From the NCBI RefSeq assembly GCF_029937755.1, contig NZ_JAPYPG010000003.1:248001-312000 (forward strand): 64,000 nt of DNA. The letters are read 5' to 3'. The stretch comes from Henriciella sp. (lineage in GTDB: Bacteria > Pseudomonadota > Alphaproteobacteria > Caulobacterales > Hyphomonadaceae). Each line of letters opens with the position of its first letter. Position 1 is the first letter of the stretch. Positions 8,172-16,709 of the stretch are shown here, piece after piece. The notes beneath the pieces were generated by a model, which worked only from the letters and a program-made list of their open reading frames with translations, was not told the origin of the DNA and searched no databases. Made by a program: the position numbers and the translations under genes.

Positions 8172-9452
8172 CTACTCTTCACTGTCGCTGACGCGGCGGA
8201 TGTCGGCCCCGACCGCGCTCAGCTTGTCTTCAAGCTGCTCGAAGCCCCGATCCAGATGATAGATGCGGCTGACTTCGGTTTCACCTTGGGCAGCAAGCGC
8301 AGCAATGACAAGGGAGACCGAGGCCCGCAAGTCGGTCGCCATCACAGGCGCGCCCTTGAGCTGCTCAACCCCCTTCACGATTGCCTCATGACCGCGCACG
8401 GCGATATTGGCGCCAAGCCGCGAAAGCTCCGGCGCATGCATGAACCGGTTCTCGAAAATGTTCTCGCGGATCACCGAGGTGCCGTCGGCGATCGCCATCA
8501 GCGCCATGAACTGCGCCTGCAGGTCTGTCGGGAAGCCCGGATGCGGCGCGGTATCGACGCTCACCGCATTGAGCTTCGAGCCATTGCGGATGATGCGCAT
8601 CGTGCCGGCTTCCTTGTCGGTCTCGACGATGACACCGGCATCGCGCAGCGCCCCGGTCAGCGCGCTCAGCGCCGCCACGGGCGCATTGGTCAGGGTCACA
8701 TCGCCACCGGCGGCTGCCACGGCCATGGCATAGGTGCCCGCCTCGATCCGGTCCGGCATGACGGGATGGGTCGTCCCCTTGAGCGTATCGACACCCTGAA
8801 TGGTAATGGTCGCCGTCCCGGCGCCGGACACCTTTGCGCCCATCGCGTTGAGGCAGACACCGAGATCATGAATCTCCGGCTCCCGCGCAGCGTTTTCCAG
8901 CACCGTCTCGCCATCGGCCAGGACAGCCGCCAGCATGGCATGCTCCGTCGCACCGACAGAGACAAAGGGGAAGTTGATGTGCGCGCCCTTCAGCCCGCGA
9001 ATCGCGGCCGCCTTCACATAGCCTTCTTCGACCACGAGATCGGCTCCCATCGCCTCGAAGGCTTTCAGGTGCAGGTCGACCGGCCGCGCGCCGATGGCAC
9101 ACCCGCCCGGCAGCGACACGGTGGCATGCCCATAGCGCGCCAGCAGCGGGCCCAGAACGTTGAAGCTCGCCCGCATCTTCCGCACCTGTTCATAGGGCGC
9201 GATCGTGGAGGTGAGCTCGGCGGCATTCAGCCGGCAGGTCGAATCGCCCTTCGGCCAGTAGACCTCGACCCCCAGCGTCTGCAGCAGCTGCGAGAGGAAG
9301 CGGGTATCCGCCAGGCGCGGCATGTTGGTCAGCGTCAGCGGCTCAGGTGTGAGCAGCGTGGCCGCCATCAGCTTGAGCGCGGAATTCTTCGCGCCCGAGA
9401 TCGGGATGGTGCCGGAAAGCGGTTTGCCGCCAGTGATCTTCAGTTTGTCCAT
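8172..9452 (-). CDS. murA: UDP-N-acetylglucosamine 1-carboxyvinyltransferase
   Basis: 426 residues, full length. MurA transfers enolpyruvate from PEP to UDP-GlcNAc, the first committed step of peptidoglycan synthesis in the cytoplasm. The N-terminal GAKNSALK (residues 20-27) contains the conserved Lys22/Asn23, and the catalytic Cys118 lies in 'LPGGCAIG', the fosfomycin target. It heads the murA-DUF2948-hisD-UPF0262 transcript, and the small basic protein at 9531-9680 lies just upstream on the same strand. Confidence 0.97.
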   Translation of the reverse strand: MDKLKITGGKPLSGTIPISGAKNSALKLMAATLLTPEPLTLTNMPRLADTRFLSQLLQTLGVEVYWPKGDSTCRLNAAELTSTIAPYEQVRKMRASFNVLGPLLARYGHATVSLPGGCAIGARPVDLHLKAFEAMGADLVVEEGYVKAAAIRGLKGAHINFPFVSVGATEHAMLAAVLADGETVLENAAREPEIHDLGVCLNAMGAKVSGAGTATITIQGVDTLKGTTHPVMPDRIEAGTYAMAVAAAGGDVTLTNAPVAALSALTGALRDAGVIVETDKEAGTMRIIRNGSKLNAVSVDTAPHPGFPTDLQAQFMALMAIADGTSVIRENIFENRFMHAPELSRLGANIAVRGHEAIVKGVEQLKGAPVMATDLRASVSLVIAALAAQGETEVSRIYHLDRGFEQLEDKLSAVGADIRRVSDSEE

Positions 9453-9530
9453 GGCGGCCTCTTATAGTGGTCTTGGCGGCATGGAAAAGGCGGGAATGCG
9501 GCGGTTTCGCCGAAAGGATGAAGCGCGCGT

Positions 9531-9680
9531 TTACGCCTTGTCGTCGCCGCGCTTTTGCGAGGGGGTGTCACCGCCCTCCTCGCGGGCCTTTCGCGCGGCC
9601 TGCTTGCGGCGTTTGAGATTGTCCCTCAGCGCCGCCTTTCGGCGGGCATCACGGTCGCTGGAGCTGTCTTTGGCAGTCAT
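9531..9680 (-). CDS. Small highly charged protein (49 aa)
   Basis: ATG at 9680 (MTAKDSSSDRDARRKAALRD...) to TAA at 9531. The protein is almost entirely charged, with an Arg/Lys-rich helical middle (about residues 10-35) and an acidic/lysine tail. It has no hydrophobic core, so it is likely helical or disordered and could bind nucleic acid or the ribosome. It lies 78 nt upstream of murA on the same strand, as similar short ORFs do in related alphaproteobacteria. Below the size limit of many gene callers. Confidence 0.6.
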   Translation of the reverse strand: MTAKDSSSDRDARRKAALRDNLKRRKQAARKAREEGGDTPSQKRGDDKA

Positions 9681-9757
9681 TTGTTCAGTGAACCTTCCGA
9701 AACGGTCTTTTCATCATTCCCCGCATAAGCTAAGGGCCTCCCTCACCTGCTTCAAAT

Positions 9758-9832
9758 GCCGCGGTAGCTCAGTGGTAGAGCGCGTCATTGGTAATGACGA
9801 GGTCGGGAGTTCAATCCTCCCCCGCGGCACCA
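9758..9832 (+). tRNA. tRNA-Thr (GGT anticodon)
   Basis: Complete cloverleaf: acceptor GCCGCGG pairs with CCGCGGC, D-stem GCTC/GAGC, anticodon stem CGTCA/TGACG with loop TTGGTAA giving anticodon GGT, and T-stem GGGAG/CTCCC. The discriminator A is at 9829 and the CCA tail is encoded (9830-9832). It reads ACC codons (and ACT by wobble). No integrase or duplicated 3' end is seen nearby. Confidence 0.97.
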
Positions 9833-10131
9833 GCTCTTCTCCGGATAACATGGTTTTGACGGGCCGGCGCAACACCTGCGCCAGGGTCGCGCGAAGATGA
9901 ATGACTGTGTCGGGCACCCTCAAGTCTCATCCCAAAACGCCAGGAGCCGCCCTCGCCGGCCGGCCATGCAGATACGCTACACTCGTAACACGTTCGGGGA
10001 TTGCCCTTTCGCTAACCACCCCTCTTGCCGGACGAACATTGCTGTAATCAGGCTGAAGAAGAAAAATGTGTCTCTTGCGACACAGTTTCGTCACGATTGC
10101 AGCAGCGGGTGACAAATCGTTCATTTAGTCG

Positions 10132-10161
10132 TTGACGCCCTTCCGGGCGCTTGCCTAGCGT
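10132..10161 (+). promoter_or_regulatory. Putative sigma-70-type promoter for the TonB receptor
   Basis: TTGACG at 10132-10137 is a good -35. After 17-18 nt lies a weak -10 (CTAGCG/TAGCGT, 10155-10161). It is about 100 nt upstream of the coding start, leaving room for the leader hairpin. The -10 is poor, so this is tentative. Confidence 0.35.
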
Positions 10162-10210
10162 GCAGACAAGGCTGCTCGGGCGTCGAACAGTCTCAAAACT
10201 GTCAGGGTAG

Positions 10211-10240
10211 GCTCCCCGGAGGTAAGACCTCCGGGCGAGC
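10211..10240 (+). promoter_or_regulatory. Strong leader hairpin next to the TonB receptor start
   Basis: GCTC-CCCGGAGGT pairs with ACCTCCGGG-c-GAGC around a three-base AAG loop: 13 base pairs with one bulged C. The left arm contains a Shine-Dalgarno-like GGAGGT buried against ACCTCC. No T-run follows, so it is not an intrinsic terminator. It lies 4 nt before an ATG at 10245 and 6 nt before the real-looking ribosome site, so it could control translation or protect the 5' end. Confidence 0.55.
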
Positions 10241-10259
10241 GCTTATGGAGGAGGTCAAT

Positions 10260-13200
10260 TTGACCCAAGATAACTGGAAGAAGAAGCTTCTAACCACCTC
10301 ACTGCTCGTGGGCGTGGCTGGTAGCATCTGGAGCGGCGCAGCCATCGCCCAGGATGCTGATGACGACCAGGATGACGCACCAACCGTCATCGAGGAAGTC
10401 GAGGAAACTGATGAGTCCCGCCAGGAAACGGTCGTGGTCGTCGGTTCGCTGCTGTCGCGTAGCGAATACACGTCCATCTCGCCGGTTCAGGTGATCCGCG
10501 CCGACGTTCAGCGCGACAAGGGTCTCATTGACGCAACGGCCATTCTGCAAAGTTCACCGGTTTCCGCCGGTCAGCAGATCGACGCATCCTTTGCCGGCTT
10601 CGTGCTGGACAATGGCCCGGGTGCCACCACTGCAGACCTTCGCGGTCTCGGCGCAGGCCGCACGCTGGTTCTCGTCAATGGCCGCCGCCTCTCGCCAGCT
10701 GGTGTGGAAGGCGCGCCTTCCTCGCCGGACCTCAGCCTGATCCCGTCGGGCCTGGTCGAAAGCTATGACCTGCTGCTCGACGGCGCATCCTCAATCTACG
10801 GTTCGGACGCTGTGGCCGGCGTGATCAACGCCACGCTGCGCAAGGACTTCGACGGTCTCGAGATCGACGTCTTCCGCACCCAGCCCTTCCAGGGCAGCGG
10901 TGAAGAAACCCAGATCAACCTCGCCTGGGGTGTGAACGGTGACCGCGGCTTTGCCGGCTTCGGCGTCGAGTACTTCGACCGCAAGACCATCAAGCTGTCC
11001 GACCGTGATTTCTCGGACGAGTGCTCGAAGAATGTCGAAGTCTGGGACGATGGCAGCATCCATAATGAGGACCTGACCCTGCTTCCGGGCATGGGCACAA
11101 CGGATTGTGATATCTTCCCGCTGGCACGCCGTGCATCCTTCCTGCCGACAAGCCCCCAATTCCCGGGCGCCACAGGCACTCAGGCCCCAGGTGGCCGTTT
11201 CGGTTTCGGCAGCCTTTACTACACGCCAGGCTTCTCCAATGTCGGCATCCCGAACTTCTCGGAAAGCGGCGATGCATTCGGTAACGTAGCCGACGGAAAT
11301 GGCGATGGGCTCGCGGACTTCTCGTTCCTCGACTATACGACGAACGGCCTGCCGCGTGACCGCTCGACCGACCTGCTGGCCGGTACGGAGCAACTCTCCT
11401 TCTTCTCCTACGGTGAGTACACGCTCAACAACGATATCACCGCTTACTATGAGGCGTCTTACGCCCAGCGTGAAACATCGATCAATTCTGGTGAAGCCCA
11501 GCTCTTCCCGACAGTCTCGGGCGACAACCCGTTCAACCCCTGTAATATCGATGCTGGTGGCACTGACTGTGGCGCGGCTCGTAACAACTATTACATCAAC
11601 AATTACGGCGCACCGCTTTCCGTTTTCGGCGGCGATGACGCGGTTGAAGGCATCAACTACGATGTCCAGCCGATCGTCACTGTTCTCGGCGACCGCAGCG
11701 GCGTCGATGTCGATGTTGCCCAGTACCGTCTCGTTGGCGGCTTCAAGGGCGACCTTCCGTTCGTCAACCCGGTTACGGGATCGACCTGGGACTATGATGT
11801 CTACGCATCCTACTCCCGTTCGGACGGTAACTCGATCCGCCGCGGTATCCGTGACGACCGCCTGCAACTGTCGCTGAACACGACAATGGAAGACCCGAAC
11901 AATCCGGGTAACTACATCTGTGGTCTGGACGTCGATGGCGATGGCATTCCGGATCCGTCCGGCACGCCGGGCGGCTGTGTGCCCGTCAACCTGTTTGCGC
12001 CCTCTCTCTACGAGACGGGTTTCGGTGACTTCGCTACCCCGGAAGAGCGCGACTATCTGTTTGGCCGCCGGACCTTCAATACGGTCTACGAGCAAACGAT
12101 TCTGAGCGGTGTTGTCCGTGGTGACCTGGTCGAGCTTCCGGCCGGCATGGCGTCTGCCGCTCTAGGTGTCGAATATCGTCAGGACTCCATCGACTCCCGT
12201 CCGGACGATGTTGCAGAAGATGGCCTCTTCTTCGGCTTCTTCTCTGACGGCGGCGCCTCGGGTTCCAAGGATCTCTACGAAGCCTTCGCAGAAGTCGAGA
12301 TTCCGGTCGTTGCCAACGCTCCGGGTATCTATGAGCTGACCACGAACTTCTCTGGCCGCTGGACGGAAGAGCAGTTCTACGGGTCTGCCTGGACCTATTC
12401 CGGCAAGGTGGGCTACCGCCCGGTCGAGTGGCTTCAGGCTTCGGGTACGATCGGCACGTCCTTCCGGGCCCCGAACGTGCGCGAGCAGTTCCTGCAACCG
12501 CAAACAGGCTTCCTGACCCTGAGCGACCCTTGTGTTGTTCCGGACGATGCCTTCTCCATCGGTGGTGGCTACGATCCGACCCAGGATCCGCGTGACCAGA
12601 ATACACTGGACAACTGTCTCGCTGCCGGTATCGACCCGACGACGTTTGCGCCGAACGGCGCTGGCAACAGCAACTTCTCCACCGAGATTGCAAGTGAAGG
12701 TAACGTCAATCTGCAGGAAGAAACCTCGGACTCCTGGACGGCAGGCCTGACCTTCGAACAGCCCTGGTTCGACGATTTCGACTTCTCGGCTCGTGTCACC
12801 TACTATGACATCGAGATCGAGGACTCGATTGCCGAGCCGAGCGCGCAGTTCATCATCAATGACTGCTACACGATCCAGCCAACCTTCCCGAGCGCCTTCT
12901 GCGGACGGATTACTCGTGATCCGGCCGACCAGTCGCTGACCTTCATTTCGGCTTCGCCGATCAATGTGAACAGCGAAACGGCCAAGGGTCTCGACATCAA
13001 CCTGAACTACAATCAGGAGTTCACGATTGGTGGACGCAATGTCGGCATCTTCGCCGACCTCGACGCCAACCACAAAATCGAGCGTGATGTCACCCAGATC
13101 GACGAGAACGGCGTGGCCACCACCACGGATCTGCTCGGCCGCTTCGGCTTCGTCGAGTGGACGGCCAACGCTTCGCTGGCTGCCGAGTATGACGACTTCC

Positions 13201-13523
13201 GTCTGACTTGGTCGACCCGTTACATCGGTGATGCTCAGCAGCCGGACTCCGATGCTCCGGGTAGCGGTGTAACCTGCCTTGGTGACGAAGGCTGCCGTGA
13301 CGTCGACTTCGCTGACGAGTGGTTCAGCCACGACCTGGCACTCGGCTACACGGGTGACACGTTCAACATGACGGTTGGTGTCCGTAACGTCTTCGACGAG
13401 GAGCCGCCGCTGGTGAACTACGACGAGTACTCCACCAATGGTGGTAATGTGCCGCTGGGTGCTGGTTACACACCGGGTATCTTCGGCCGCACGGCCTTCG
13501 TCCGGGTCGGCAAGCAATTCTAA
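10260..13523 (+). CDS. TonB-dependent outer-membrane receptor
   Basis: About 1087 residues. A signal peptide ends near 'AAIAQ', followed by an acidic linker, a TonB-box-like 'ETVVVVGS', a plug domain with 'LRGLGAGRTLVLVNGRR' and 'IYGSDAVAGVIN', and a long beta-barrel ending in '...RVGKQF' with the terminal Phe needed for BamA insertion. It imports a ligand across the outer membrane using TonB energy. The large, Asp/Asn-rich barrel and the exported S9 peptidase downstream suggest peptide or other organic substrates rather than siderophores. TTG at 10260 is preferred because GGAGGAGG lies 5 nt upstream; ATG at 10245 is the alternative. Confidence 0.92.
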   Translation: MTQDNWKKKLLTTSLLVGVAGSIWSGAAIAQDADDDQDDAPTVIEEVEETDESRQETVVVVGSLLSRSEYTSISPVQVIRADVQRDKGLIDATAILQSSPVSAGQQIDASFAGFVLDNGPGATTADLRGLGAGRTLVLVNGRRLSPAGVEGAPSSPDLSLIPSGLVESYDLLLDGASSIYGSDAVAGVINATLRKDFDGLEIDVFRTQPFQGSGEETQINLAWGVNGDRGFAGFGVEYFDRKTIKLSDRDFSDECSKNVEVWDDGSIHNEDLTLLPGMGTTDCDIFPLARRASFLPTSPQFPGATGTQAPGGRFGFGSLYYTPGFSNVGIPNFSESGDAFGNVADGNGDGLADFSFLDYTTNGLPRDRSTDLLAGTEQLSFFSYGEYTLNNDITAYYEASYAQRETSINSGEAQLFPTVSGDNPFNPCNIDAGGTDCGAARNNYYINNYGAPLSVFGGDDAVEGINYDVQPIVTVLGDRSGVDVDVAQYRLVGGFKGDLPFVNPVTGSTWDYDVYASYSRSDGNSIRRGIRDDRLQLSLNTTMEDPNNPGNYICGLDVDGDGIPDPSGTPGGCVPVNLFAPSLYETGFGDFATPEERDYLFGRRTFNTVYEQTILSGVVRGDLVELPAGMASAALGVEYRQDSIDSRPDDVAEDGLFFGFFSDGGASGSKDLYEAFAEVEIPVVANAPGIYELTTNFSGRWTEEQFYGSAWTYSGKVGYRPVEWLQASGTIGTSFRAPNVREQFLQPQTGFLTLSDPCVVPDDAFSIGGGYDPTQDPRDQNTLDNCLAAGIDPTTFAPNGAGNSNFSTEIASEGNVNLQEETSDSWTAGLTFEQPWFDDFDFSARVTYYDIEIEDSIAEPSAQFIINDCYTIQPTFPSAFCGRITRDPADQSLTFISASPINVNSETAKGLDINLNYNQEFTIGGRNVGIFADLDANHKIERDVTQIDENGVATTTDLLGRFGFVEWTANASLAAEYDDFRLTWSTRYIGDAQQPDSDAPGSGVTCLGDEGCRDVDFADEWFSHDLALGYTGDTFNMTVGVRNVFDEEPPLVNYDEYSTNGGNVPLGAGYTPGIFGRTAFVRVGKQF

Positions 13524-13556
13524 GATTTGCTGATCAAGACCTAAACGTCTGATGGA

Positions 13557-13607
13557 GGCGGCAGGCTCCGGGTGTAAATTCCCGATTGCCTGCCGCCTTT
13601 TTCTTTT
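13557..13607 (+). terminator. Rho-independent terminator after the TonB receptor
   Basis: GGCGGCAGGC (13557-13566) pairs perfectly with GCCTGCCGCC (13588-13597), followed by TTTTTCTTTT. It separates the receptor from the S9 peptidase, so the two have separate or partly attenuated transcripts. Confidence 0.9.
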
Positions 13608-13657
13608 ATGTACTAGATGTCATTAGACGCGCCCCAAAGGCGTGAAGGAGGCCATGA

Positions 13658-15646
13658 ATGTACCGCAGACTTTTCCGAACACTTCTTGCATGCTCGCTCG
13701 CCCTTCCGGCGCTCGCCATTTCCCTGCCTACAGCAACCGCTCAGGAAACCACCGCATCTGACCCGGTGCCGCTGGAAGCCTGGGCGCTGCGCGAAGTCAT
13801 GCAGAATGTCGAGATCAATCCGAGCGGCGAGCATATCGCCTGGATGTCCAACCCGTCGCGTGAAGGCGATCCGATCATCCAGATCTACGAGACTGGAAAG
13901 TTCGACGAAAAGCCAACCAATGTCGGCGCCGACAATATGGAAATCATGGGCTTCTCCTGGGTGACCGACACAAAGATGATCGTCGCGTTCAGGCAGAAAA
14001 TCCGCAACAGGATCGAAGACTTCAATCAGGGGGTCTATGCCAACAAGCTCGCCATGTTCGATACAGAAACCAGCAGGTTTACCGAGCTTGGCGACAACTT
14101 CTCGATTGCGTCGCTGCTTCCGGATGAACCGAACACGATCATCATCGAGCAACCCAATTCGCGGTTCGGCCTGAATGTCGAGGATGACCCGTTCGCCGCT
14201 TTCCGGCCGCGCACCTACTACGAGCTCAACCTCGAGACCGGCAAGAAAAGCCTCGTTCTCAAGGGTAACAACCGCACAGCCTCCGCCATCTTCGATGATG
14301 ATGGCAATCCGCGCTTCTCGCAGGGCTATGATGCCGGCTCGAAGGAGTTCATCTTCTACGCCCGCAATCCTGATGAGAACAGCTGGCGCGAAGTGGTCCG
14401 CATGGACAGCTTCAGCCTCGAGAGTTCCAACTTCGGCGTTGCGGCATTCGATCCCAACAATGAGGACATCGCTTACGTCACCGCCAATAACGGCAACGAC
14501 AAGGTCGGTCTCTGGCAGTTCGATATCCGCGAGGGCGAATTCGGCGATGAGATCTACAGACGCGAAGATGTGGACGTCGCGGGCGTGCGCACAAGCTCCA
14601 ACTTCTGGCAAGAGGGCAACAAGCCGGTTGGCGTCACCTATTACGGCGCGAAGCTGGAAACGGCCTGGTTTGATGCAGAAGAAAAAGCGCTGTTCGATGG
14701 CCTGCAGAGCGCTGTTCCGAATGCTCACCAGATTTCCATCACCTCGCGCTCGCGCGATGGTGACACGATGGTGGTCTACAATGTCGGACCGAAGGATCCA
14801 GGTTCATATTATCTCCTGGAGAACGGCCAGCTCAGCTTTATCGGGACCAAGAACCCGCTGCTCAAGCCGGAGAATCTGAGCGAAATCCGCTATATCAAGT
14901 ATCCGACACGCGATGGAAGAGAAGTCGCAGGTTATCTCACCGTGCCCAACAAGGGTGAGGCCCCCTACCCGCTCATCGTGCTGCCGCATGGCGGTCCGTT
15001 CGTGGCGGAAATCGTGACCTATGACGAGTGGGCCCAATTCCTGGCAAACAATGGCTACGCCGTGCTGCAGCCGCAATACCGGGGATCGCTGGGCTATGGC
15101 CTCGACCACTGGAAGAGCGCCTATGGCCAGGGTGGCCTGAAGATGCAGGACGACAAGGATGACGGCGCGCTCTACCTCGTTGAGGAAGGTTTCGCCGACC
15201 CTGACCGGCTGGCCATGTTCGGCTGGTCCTATGGCGGTTACGCCGCTGCAGTCGCTGCATCGCGGGACCCGAACATCTATCAATGCACGATCGCCGGTGC
15301 CGCCGTTGTCGATGGCAACATGCAGCTGAACTACTATCGCGACAATCTTCTGCCAGCCTCGGAATATTGGGAGCTTCGTCGCCGGGAAGGTGTTCAGCCG
15401 CTGGATGAGGTCACGAAGGTCAACATTCCCCTCATGGTCATCCATGGCGATGTCGACCAGCGTGTGCCGTTCGAGCACTATGAGAAGTACACCAATGCGC
15501 TCGACAAGGCCGGTGTAGACTATGAGTCAGTGGTGCTGAAAGGCGCCGACCACTTCTACAATACCCTGTTCTACGACCACCAGCTGAAGCTCTACACTTC
15601 GATGCGGGACTTCCTGCAGAATGATTGCGGGCCGGGCGGCCTGTGA
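13658..15646 (+). CDS. Exported S9 family peptidase (prolyl oligopeptidase/acylaminoacyl type)
   Basis: 662 residues. The signal peptide runs to about residue 29 (ATAQ). An N-terminal beta-propeller covers about residues 40-400 and a C-terminal alpha/beta-hydrolase domain follows. The catalytic triad is Ser524 in GWSYGG, Asp600 in HGDVDQRV and His632 in GADHFYN. Such enzymes cleave short peptides, so it likely digests peptides in the periplasm or outside the cell. Position directly after a TonB receptor supports a peptide-scavenging pair. Well-defined terminators lie on both sides. Confidence 0.93.
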   Translation: MYRRLFRTLLACSLALPALAISLPTATAQETTASDPVPLEAWALREVMQNVEINPSGEHIAWMSNPSREGDPIIQIYETGKFDEKPTNVGADNMEIMGFSWVTDTKMIVAFRQKIRNRIEDFNQGVYANKLAMFDTETSRFTELGDNFSIASLLPDEPNTIIIEQPNSRFGLNVEDDPFAAFRPRTYYELNLETGKKSLVLKGNNRTASAIFDDDGNPRFSQGYDAGSKEFIFYARNPDENSWREVVRMDSFSLESSNFGVAAFDPNNEDIAYVTANNGNDKVGLWQFDIREGEFGDEIYRREDVDVAGVRTSSNFWQEGNKPVGVTYYGAKLETAWFDAEEKALFDGLQSAVPNAHQISITSRSRDGDTMVVYNVGPKDPGSYYLLENGQLSFIGTKNPLLKPENLSEIRYIKYPTRDGREVAGYLTVPNKGEAPYPLIVLPHGGPFVAEIVTYDEWAQFLANNGYAVLQPQYRGSLGYGLDHWKSAYGQGGLKMQDDKDDGALYLVEEGFADPDRLAMFGWSYGGYAAAVAASRDPNIYQCTIAGAAVVDGNMQLNYYRDNLLPASEYWELRRREGVQPLDEVTKVNIPLMVIHGDVDQRVPFEHYEKYTNALDKAGVDYESVVLKGADHFYNTLFYDHQLKLYTSMRDFLQNDCGPGGL

Positions 15647-15673
15647 TCTTCGAGCAAGAACGACAATTCCGGA

Positions 15674-15703
15674 AAGGCGGGCTTTCGGGCCCGCCTTTTC
15701 TTT
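15674..15703 (+). terminator. Terminator after the S9 peptidase
   Basis: AAAGGCGGGC pairs with GCCCGCCTTT across a six-base loop and is followed by TTTTCTTT. It is placed between two convergent genes, so it may also stop transcription from the other side. Confidence 0.85.
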
Positions 15704-15713
15704 ATGTGCGGCG

Positions 15714-16184
15714 CTAAAGGGAGTGCCCCTGCCGCGGGCTGCGGTCGCCGAACCACCAGAGGGTGGCCGCCGTTGCGGCGAAGGTGGCGGTTTCGGTGAT
15801 GGAGGTGCGCGCGCCTGCGTCCGCGCCGAGCCAGATGCCGCCCGCAATGCCCCAGAGGAGCAGCGTCAACACCGGCCGGGTCAGCCCGCGCACGGCATTG
15901 ACGAAGGGATAGCTCTCCCCGATCGCGGCCTCCGCTTCCATCGAGGCGCGCAGGCCCGCCCAGCTGCCGGCGGTCTCGGCCAGCGCCAGTTCGGCTTCTG
16001 TCTCTTCGGCACGCGCGGCCTGCTGCAGTTCGATCAGCCTTGTCTCATGCACCCAGCGCTCACGCTCATGGGCGTTCGTCTGGCGTCTTTCGATGAAGCC
16101 TGCCACGCGGCCAAGCGCCGTCCCGACCAGCCCGAATATCCCGCCACCCGCCGCGCTTGCGGCTAGTCCTGCTACCTCTTCCAT
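15714..16184 (-). CDS. Holin-like protein (GTA_holin_3TM type)
   Basis: 156 residues. A hydrophobic glycine-rich N-terminus (about residues 5-30) is followed by a charged helical region (about residues 33-85). Then comes 'SYPFVNAVRGLTRPVLTLLLW' and two closely spaced hydrophobic segments (about residues 100-145). The 'VRxLTRPVLTLLLW' pattern is typical of the three-TM holin family first described for gene transfer agent release in Rhodobacter. Holins permeabilise the inner membrane so that lysins reach the wall. Its start overlaps the M15 peptidase gene by 13 nt, forming a lysis pair. Confidence 0.7.
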   Translation of the reverse strand: MEEVAGLAASAAGGGIFGLVGTALGRVAGFIERRQTNAHERERWVHETRLIELQQAARAEETEAELALAETAGSWAGLRASMEAEAAIGESYPFVNAVRGLTRPVLTLLLWGIAGGIWLGADAGARTSITETATFAATAATLWWFGDRSPRQGHSL

Positions 16185-16600
16185 ACTGTCTCGCTCCCCG
16201 GATAGAACCAGCGCGCCGGCCGCGCCCGCCTGTCGATATGGAGGAAGCTTCGCGCCAGTCCGAGGCCGGTAAATCCGGCCTGTTCAGCCGCCGCCAGAAG
16301 CGTGAACCGGTCATGCCCGGCGAGCCTGATATCGGCGGCGATGGTCTTGTGCTGCGAGAGTGGCGCGCCGCCGACGGCTGCGTTCCAGCCCGCACAGCGA
16401 TGGCCGGAATTGATAATGAGCGGGGCACGAACCTTCGCGCGCACCGTCTCCAGCCCATCGAGAAAGCCCGGCGCGTGCCAGTATTCCCCGCCGCAGAACC
16501 GCCCGCCACATCGGCAGGCCAGCTCGGCCACCGAGAAGTGCGGCCAGCACCACCCCGTTCTCAGCGAAGCGTCAGCAGATAGGACCGATCGATAAAGCAA
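16172..16600 (-). CDS. M15 family (Peptidase_M15_3) peptidoglycan peptidase
   Basis: 142 residues. 'HFSVAELACRCGG' opens the domain. 'SGHRCAGWN' and 'SQHKTIAADI' carry the SxHxxxxAxD zinc-binding pattern (His and Asp ligands), and 'FLHIDRR' supplies the second zinc His near residue 125. Members are D,D- or L,D-peptidases, often phage endolysins. The start is a TTG at 16600 with AGGAGG 5 nt upstream. There is no signal peptide, so export would depend on the overlapping holin-like gene. It lies 110 nt downstream of the nitronate monooxygenase-like gene. Confidence 0.8.
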   Translation of the reverse strand: MLYRSVLSADASLRTGWCWPHFSVAELACRCGGRFCGGEYWHAPGFLDGLETVRAKVRAPLIINSGHRCAGWNAAVGGAPLSQHKTIAADIRLAGHDRFTLLAAAEQAGFTGLGLARSFLHIDRRARPARWFYPGSETVWKR

Positions 16601-16709
16601 ACCATCCTCCTTTAACGGAGCATAGTTTCCCTCAGCCTGTCCGCTGTCGGATGAATTACGTCAGGACCGCAAAAACCCTGTTTGAAATCTGCGCTCTACA
16701 GCGAGGTTA

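Larger units (their letters stand above)
9833..10244 (+). other. Intergenic region upstream of the TonB receptor gene
   Basis: About 410 nt without a convincing gene. A short plus-strand frame at 9897-10112 has no good ribosome site and no family features. The region is less GC-rich around 10060-10130. It ends in a promoter-like stretch and a strong hairpin (listed separately), so it is best read as the regulatory leader of the receptor. Confidence 0.5.

Noticed and set aside
8256-9467. Long plus-strand frame opposite murA
   Set aside because: Antisense shadow of murA; Arg/His/Gly-rich composition without motifs.
9758-9832. tRNA-Thr as an integration (att) site
   Set aside because: No integrase gene, no repeat of the tRNA 3' end and no mobile genes are seen in the window near it.
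9897-10112. 71-codon plus-strand frame between tRNA-Thr and the TonB receptor
   Set aside because: No ribosome site, no recognisable features, and it sits in the receptor's leader region.
10791-13517. Two long minus-strand frames (about 434 and 451 codons) opposite the TonB receptor gene
   Set aside because: They follow the high-GC shadow of the real gene, have no ribosome sites or families, and the plus-strand gene is unmistakable.
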